Source of the DNA: an uncultured Alphaproteobacteria bacterium
GTDB taxonomy: Bacteria > Pseudomonadota > Alphaproteobacteria > CALKHQ01
Direction: 5' to 3'
Length of the DNA: 6,739 nt
Assembly: GCA_937988735.1 (NCBI GenBank)
Contig: CALKHQ010000264.1
Location: forward strand, 1-6,739
The translations under genes were made by a program, and so were the position numbers. Below are positions 5,591 through 6,739 of the stretch, one piece after another (position 1 is the stretch's first letter; each line of letters begins with the position of its first letter). Below the pieces are notes generated by a model. It was not told where the DNA came from. It did no database searches and saw nothing but the letters and a program-made list of their open reading frames with translations.

Positions 5591-6709
5591 ATGGCGGACA
5601 GCGACATCACGGCGGACACCGACCGGACGCGGCCGCGCGGCGGCCCCGCGCGTCCGAAGGTCTCCGTCGTGATCTCGGCATACAACAAGCAGGACTACAT
5701 CGCGGAGGCGGTCGGCTCGGTGCTGGCGCAGACCGAACCCGCGGTCGAGGTGGTGGTCGTGGACGACTGCTCCACCGACGGCACGCGCGACGTGGTCCGC
5801 GGGCTGGCGGCGCAGGACCCGCGCGTGCGGCTGGTCGCGCTGGACCGCAACGTCGGTCAGCCGGCGGCGCTGAACGTCGGCATGAGCGCGGCGCGCGGCG
5901 ACTGGGTGGCGATCCTCGACGGCGATGACTGGGTGGCGCCCTGGTTCTACGGCCATCTGCTCGAGCTCGCGGAGCGCAAGGGCGCCGCCGTGGTCGCAAG
6001 CGACATGCAGTGGGTCGAAGATGGCCTGGCCCGACCCTGGCGCCGCCTGCTGCTGCCGGGGGAGGGGGAGCCCCTGCGCATCCGCACCGCCGACTTCATC
6101 CGGCGCAGCATGCCCTACCAGATGCGGCCGCTGTCGTTCCTGCAGCCGATGTTCCGGCGCGAGCTGGTCGAACGCGGGCTTCGCTACGACGAGGGCGACC
6201 GCTTCGACCTCGATTTCGGCATCCTCGTGCGCGCGACACTGCTCGGCGGCCCGCTCGTGGTCAGCCGGCGGGTCGGCTACTTCTACCGCCAGCTTCCGGG
6301 CTCGATGATGTCCACCCGCGGCGTCGCCACGCTCCGCGGGATGAAGGCGTCGAACGACGCCCTGCTCGACGACTGCATCGCCCACGGCGACCGGGAGTCG
6401 GCGATGCTGATCCGGCGGCGGTCGCGCGCGGTGGCGCGGGAGATCGCCCGCGCCGAGCTGGTCGCCGCGATCCGCCGCGGCGGCTGGGGCGCCGTCGCCG
6501 CGAAGCTCGCGGTATCGCCGGGACACACGCTCGCGCTCGCCTGGCGGCGGGTGCGCGGGCCGCTGTTCTGGCTGTGGCGGCGGTGGCGGACGGCCCTGCG
6601 CCTGCGCTCGATGTCGGAGCGCGCCGCCTTCGGCGCCCTCACCGTCGAGCTGGGCTGGCAGGCGGACGCCGTGATCGGCCCGTGGGCCGCGACCCTGCCG
6701 GTGGTCTGA
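5591..6709 (+). CDS. Family 2 glycosyltransferase (GT-A fold)
   Basis: A 372-residue protein. After a polar, charged N-terminal extension (1-22) comes a standard GT2 domain. KVSVVISAYNKQDYIAEAV (23-41) is the nucleotide-binding start, with VVVVDDCSTDGT (54-65) and D58/D59 contacting the base. RNVGQPAALNVGM (86-98) and ILDGDDW (108-114) follow, with DGDD (110-113) as the metal-binding DxD. In the acceptor half, LDFGILVR (207-214) aligns with the usual EDxDxxLR segment, making D208 the probable catalytic base. It would transfer a sugar from a nucleotide sugar to an unknown acceptor at the cytoplasmic side of the inner membrane. The C-terminus has a strongly basic, tryptophan-rich segment (318-340) that may dock on the membrane, but no clear transmembrane helix. 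It follows a PIG-L deacetylase, a common partner in glycan pathways. Donor, acceptor and polymer cannot be inferred. The next possible start codon is three bases past the stop. Confidence 0.92.
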   Translation: MADSDITADTDRTRPRGGPARPKVSVVISAYNKQDYIAEAVGSVLAQTEPAVEVVVVDDCSTDGTRDVVRGLAAQDPRVRLVALDRNVGQPAALNVGMSAARGDWVAILDGDDWVAPWFYGHLLELAERKGAAVVASDMQWVEDGLARPWRRLLLPGEGEPLRIRTADFIRRSMPYQMRPLSFLQPMFRRELVERGLRYDEGDRFDLDFGILVRATLLGGPLVVSRRVGYFYRQLPGSMMSTRGVATLRGMKASNDALLDDCIAHGDRESAMLIRRRSRAVAREIARAELVAAIRRGGWGAVAAKLAVSPGHTLALAWRRVRGPLFWLWRRWRTALRLRSMSERAAFGALTVELGWQADAVIGPWAATLPVV

Positions 6710-6712
6710 GCG

Positions 6713-6739
6713 ATGAACCGCATTTCCGCCAGCCGTGCG
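6713..6739 (+). CDS. Possible start of a further gene in the deacetylase/glycosyltransferase run (truncated)
   Basis: An ATG three bases after the glycosyltransferase stop opens a frame that runs to the window end and reads MNRISASRA. Such close spacing suggests a translationally coupled operon member. Only a weak purine stretch precedes it, and nine residues are too few to identify a family or to exclude chance. Confidence 0.4.

Noticed and set aside
2024..6526. A 1500-codon open frame on the minus strand covering the aminotransferase and the region opposite the protease, deacetylase and glycosyltransferase
   Set aside because: Only its last 386 codons (from the GTG at 3184) show protein motifs. 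The rest is low-complexity Arg/Gly/Ala/Gln/His-rich sequence antisense to three well-supported genes, the expected artefact when high GC removes stop codons.

Overview
This is a GC-rich window (roughly two thirds G+C or more by eye, with strong G/C preference at third codon positions). It looks like ordinary chromosome of a free-living Gram-negative bacterium. The BepA-type periplasmic M48 protease with a signal peptide and the YqaA-type membrane protein fit a proteobacterium, most likely a high-GC alphaproteobacterium. That placement is an inference from gene types and composition, not from a marker gene.

Layout: (1) Bases 2-79 are the last 25 codons of glmS (glucosamine-6-phosphate synthase), recognised from its almost invariant C-terminal tail. 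Its 3' end and the bases after it are the classical Tn7 attachment region, here with no Tn7 end visible. (2) Bases 80-1751 hold two short plus-strand membrane-protein genes, each with a good Shine-Dalgarno: a six-helix protein resembling the glycerophosphodiesterase membrane-domain superfamily (216-1001) and a YqaA/DedA-type VTT protein (1140-1751). (3) Bases 1752-1881 separate convergent transcription units and hold a perfect 8-bp inverted repeat. (4) The minus strand carries tRNA-Thr(GGT) (1882-1956) with its own likely promoter, and upstream of it a fold-type I class I/II aminotransferase (2024-3184). (5) A 135-bp divergent intergenic region separates the aminotransferase from a plus-strand run: a secreted M48 zinc metalloprotease with TPRs (3320-4696), a PIG-L-type N-deacetylase (4718-5521), a family 2 glycosyltransferase (5591-6709), and the first nine codons of a possible further gene (6713 onward).

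Functionally, the deacetylase and glycosyltransferase are a likely pair acting on an N-acetylated sugar or sugar conjugate, probably at the inner face of the membrane and in cell-envelope glycan synthesis. The M48 protease just upstream would act in periplasmic envelope quality control. It may share transcription with the pair because only 21 bases separate it from the deacetylase. glmS makes the glucosamine-6-phosphate that leads to UDP-GlcNAc, but it is separated from the glycan genes by two unrelated genes and a minus-strand block, so any link is only thematic.

I saw no insertion sequence, CRISPR array, toxin-antitoxin or phage-defence genes, and no plainly new system. The very long open frames on the strand opposite the real genes are artefacts of high GC. 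The items most worth checking are the PIG-L/GT2 pair with the truncated gene after it, the intact attTn7-type site, and the inverted repeat between the convergent genes.
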